14,958 nucleotides of DNA, from the NCBI GenBank assembly GCA_051873875.1, contig JBJEFI010000044.1:1-14958 (forward strand). Reading direction: 5' to 3'. The notes beneath the pieces are model-generated. The model saw nothing but the letters and a program-made list of their open reading frames with translations. It ran no database searches and was not told the DNA's origin. Source of the stretch: JBJEFI01 sp051873875. Lineage in GTDB: Bacteria; Bacillota; Bacilli; Bacillales; Bacillaceae_G. Position 1 is the first letter of the stretch; every line of letters starts with the position of its first letter. Of this stretch, positions 14,153-14,958 are shown one piece after another. The position numbers and the translations under genes were made by a program.

Positions 14153-14794
14153 ATGAACAAAGAGCAGGTTATACAAGAAACAGAGTTATTTGTAAAAGAA
14201 AAATTAGAAAAAGATAGTAGTGGACATGATTGGTATCATATCCATCGCGTTCGTCAAATGGCACTTCGTCTTGCTAGAGAAGAAGGAGCGGATATGTTTA
14301 TTTGTGAAATCACTGCTTTACTACACGATGTAGCAGATGAAAAATTAGTTAAAAGTGAAGAACAAGGATTAAAGCAAATGAATGAATGGCTATCTAATCA
14401 TGGAATAAAAGAAGATGAAAGAGAACATATTTTATCTATTATTAGAAACATGTCATTTAAAGGTGGAAATGGGAAAGTATTGCCTACATTAGAAGGAAGA
14501 ATTGTTCAAGATGCAGATCGTTTAGATGCTATTGGTGCCATCGGGATTGCAAGAACGTTTGCTTATGGTGGGGCAAAGGGAGATTTAATGTACGATCCTA
14601 ATTTATTACCACGTACAGTGATGACAAAAGAAGAATATCGAAAAGGAAAGAGTACATCTGTTAACCATTTTTATGAGAAGCTATTAAAATTGAAGGATTT
14701 AATGAATACAAATACAGCAAAAGAAATAGCAATAGAACGGCATCAAGTAATGGAATCCTTTTTAGAACAGTTTTTTGAAGAGTGGAATGCTTAA
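14153..14794 (+). CDS. HD-domain phosphohydrolase, YpgQ/YedJ type
   Basis: A cytoplasmic metal-dependent hydrolase of 213 residues. Family marks are HDWYHIHRVRQMA (25-37, metal ligand H31), LLHDVADEK with the H58-D59 doublet, and QDADRLDAIGAIG (119-131). This pattern belongs to the HD subfamily containing B. subtilis YpgQ and E. coli YedJ; YpgQ has been described as a nucleotide pyrophosphohydrolase, so a role in cleaning nucleotides is plausible but not shown. Length is as expected. GGAG lies nine bases before the ATG. It is a lone gene on the plus strand, divergent from the amine oxidase, with no close terminator visible after it. Confidence 0.88.
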   Translation: MNKEQVIQETELFVKEKLEKDSSGHDWYHIHRVRQMALRLAREEGADMFICEITALLHDVADEKLVKSEEQGLKQMNEWLSNHGIKEDEREHILSIIRNMSFKGGNGKVLPTLEGRIVQDADRLDAIGAIGIARTFAYGGAKGDLMYDPNLLPRTVMTKEEYRKGKSTSVNHFYEKLLKLKDLMNTNTAKEIAIERHQVMESFLEQFFEEWNA

Positions 14795-14882
14795 TAATGA
14801 AAGAATTCGTTATGATGAAATAATCTCCATTTTATTTGAAAAAGGGCTTGTGTTTTGAAATTACTAATGGTATATTAATATC

Positions 14883-14912
14883 CGTTGCCGCGAAATACAT
14901 CGCAAAGCAACG
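14883..14912. repeat. Imperfect hairpin downstream of HD gene
   Basis: CGTTGC (14883-14888) pairs with GCAACG (14907-14912), and inside it GCGA (14890-14893) pairs with TCGC (14900-14903) around AATACA, leaving a small internal loop. There is no T-run after it on the plus strand, so it is not a standard terminator. It lies just upstream of a promoter-like sequence. Confidence 0.45.
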
Positions 14913-14933
14913 AAAAAGAAATAAAAATTATCA

Positions 14934-14958
14934 TTGACACAAGAGAATGAAAATGATA
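14934..14958 (+). promoter_or_regulatory. Truncated promoter, possible Fur box
   Basis: A perfect -35 hexamer TTGACA (14934-14939) stands 17 bases before TA, the last two bases of the window, where a -10 would begin. GAGAATGAAAATGATA (14943-14958) matches 12 of the first 16 positions of the 19-base Fur consensus. It suggests an iron-regulated gene beginning outside the window. Confidence 0.3.

Overview
The window is low-GC Gram-positive DNA, most likely from a Bacillales species in or near Bacillaceae/Planococcaceae. Support comes from A/T-rich codon use, strong GGAGG-type ribosome binding sites, the Bacillus-type glnQ-glnH-glnM-glnP gene order, a FapR operator, CcpA-like cre sites and an L-box riboswitch. 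The species cannot be named from this sequence. I see no rRNA, tRNA, complete insertion sequence, prophage or CRISPR array. The region looks like ordinary core/accessory chromosome.

Left part (1-5000), nearly all minus strand: an AlsT-type sodium:amino acid symporter, preceded by an unusual array of three near-identical sites spaced exactly 33 bp apart. Next comes a complete polar amino acid (glutamine-type) ABC importer, read glnQ, glnH, glnM, glnP, with a hairpin between the binding protein and the first permease and a terminator after the last permease. Two systems that probably bring in glutamine/alanine-type amino acids therefore sit side by side. Centre-left (5000-7090): a 57-residue membrane protein on the plus strand, converging through a shared terminator on a large anion-type permease of uncertain substrate.

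Centre (7088-9120): rluF (rRNA pseudouridine synthase) is divergent from an FMN-dependent FabK/nitronate monooxygenase-family enzyme. That enzyme's promoter carries a near-perfect FapR operator, which suggests a role in fatty-acid or membrane-lipid metabolism rather than nitronate oxidation. A short structured non-coding element (about 8980-9120) separates it from the next gene.

Right part (9121-14958): a LysP-type lysine permease controlled by a well-formed lysine riboswitch and intrinsic terminator; divergently, an orphan radical SAM/SPASM protein; a 78-residue small protein; a Tat-signal-bearing flavin amine oxidase; and a YpgQ-type HD hydrolase. The window ends inside what looks like the promoter (possibly Fur-controlled) of a gene lying outside it.

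No clearly new multi-gene system is visible. The most promising leads are the FapR-controlled FabK-like enzyme with a C-terminal cysteine cluster, the 33-bp-phased site array before alsT, the structured element near 9000, and the orphan radical SAM/SPASM gene.
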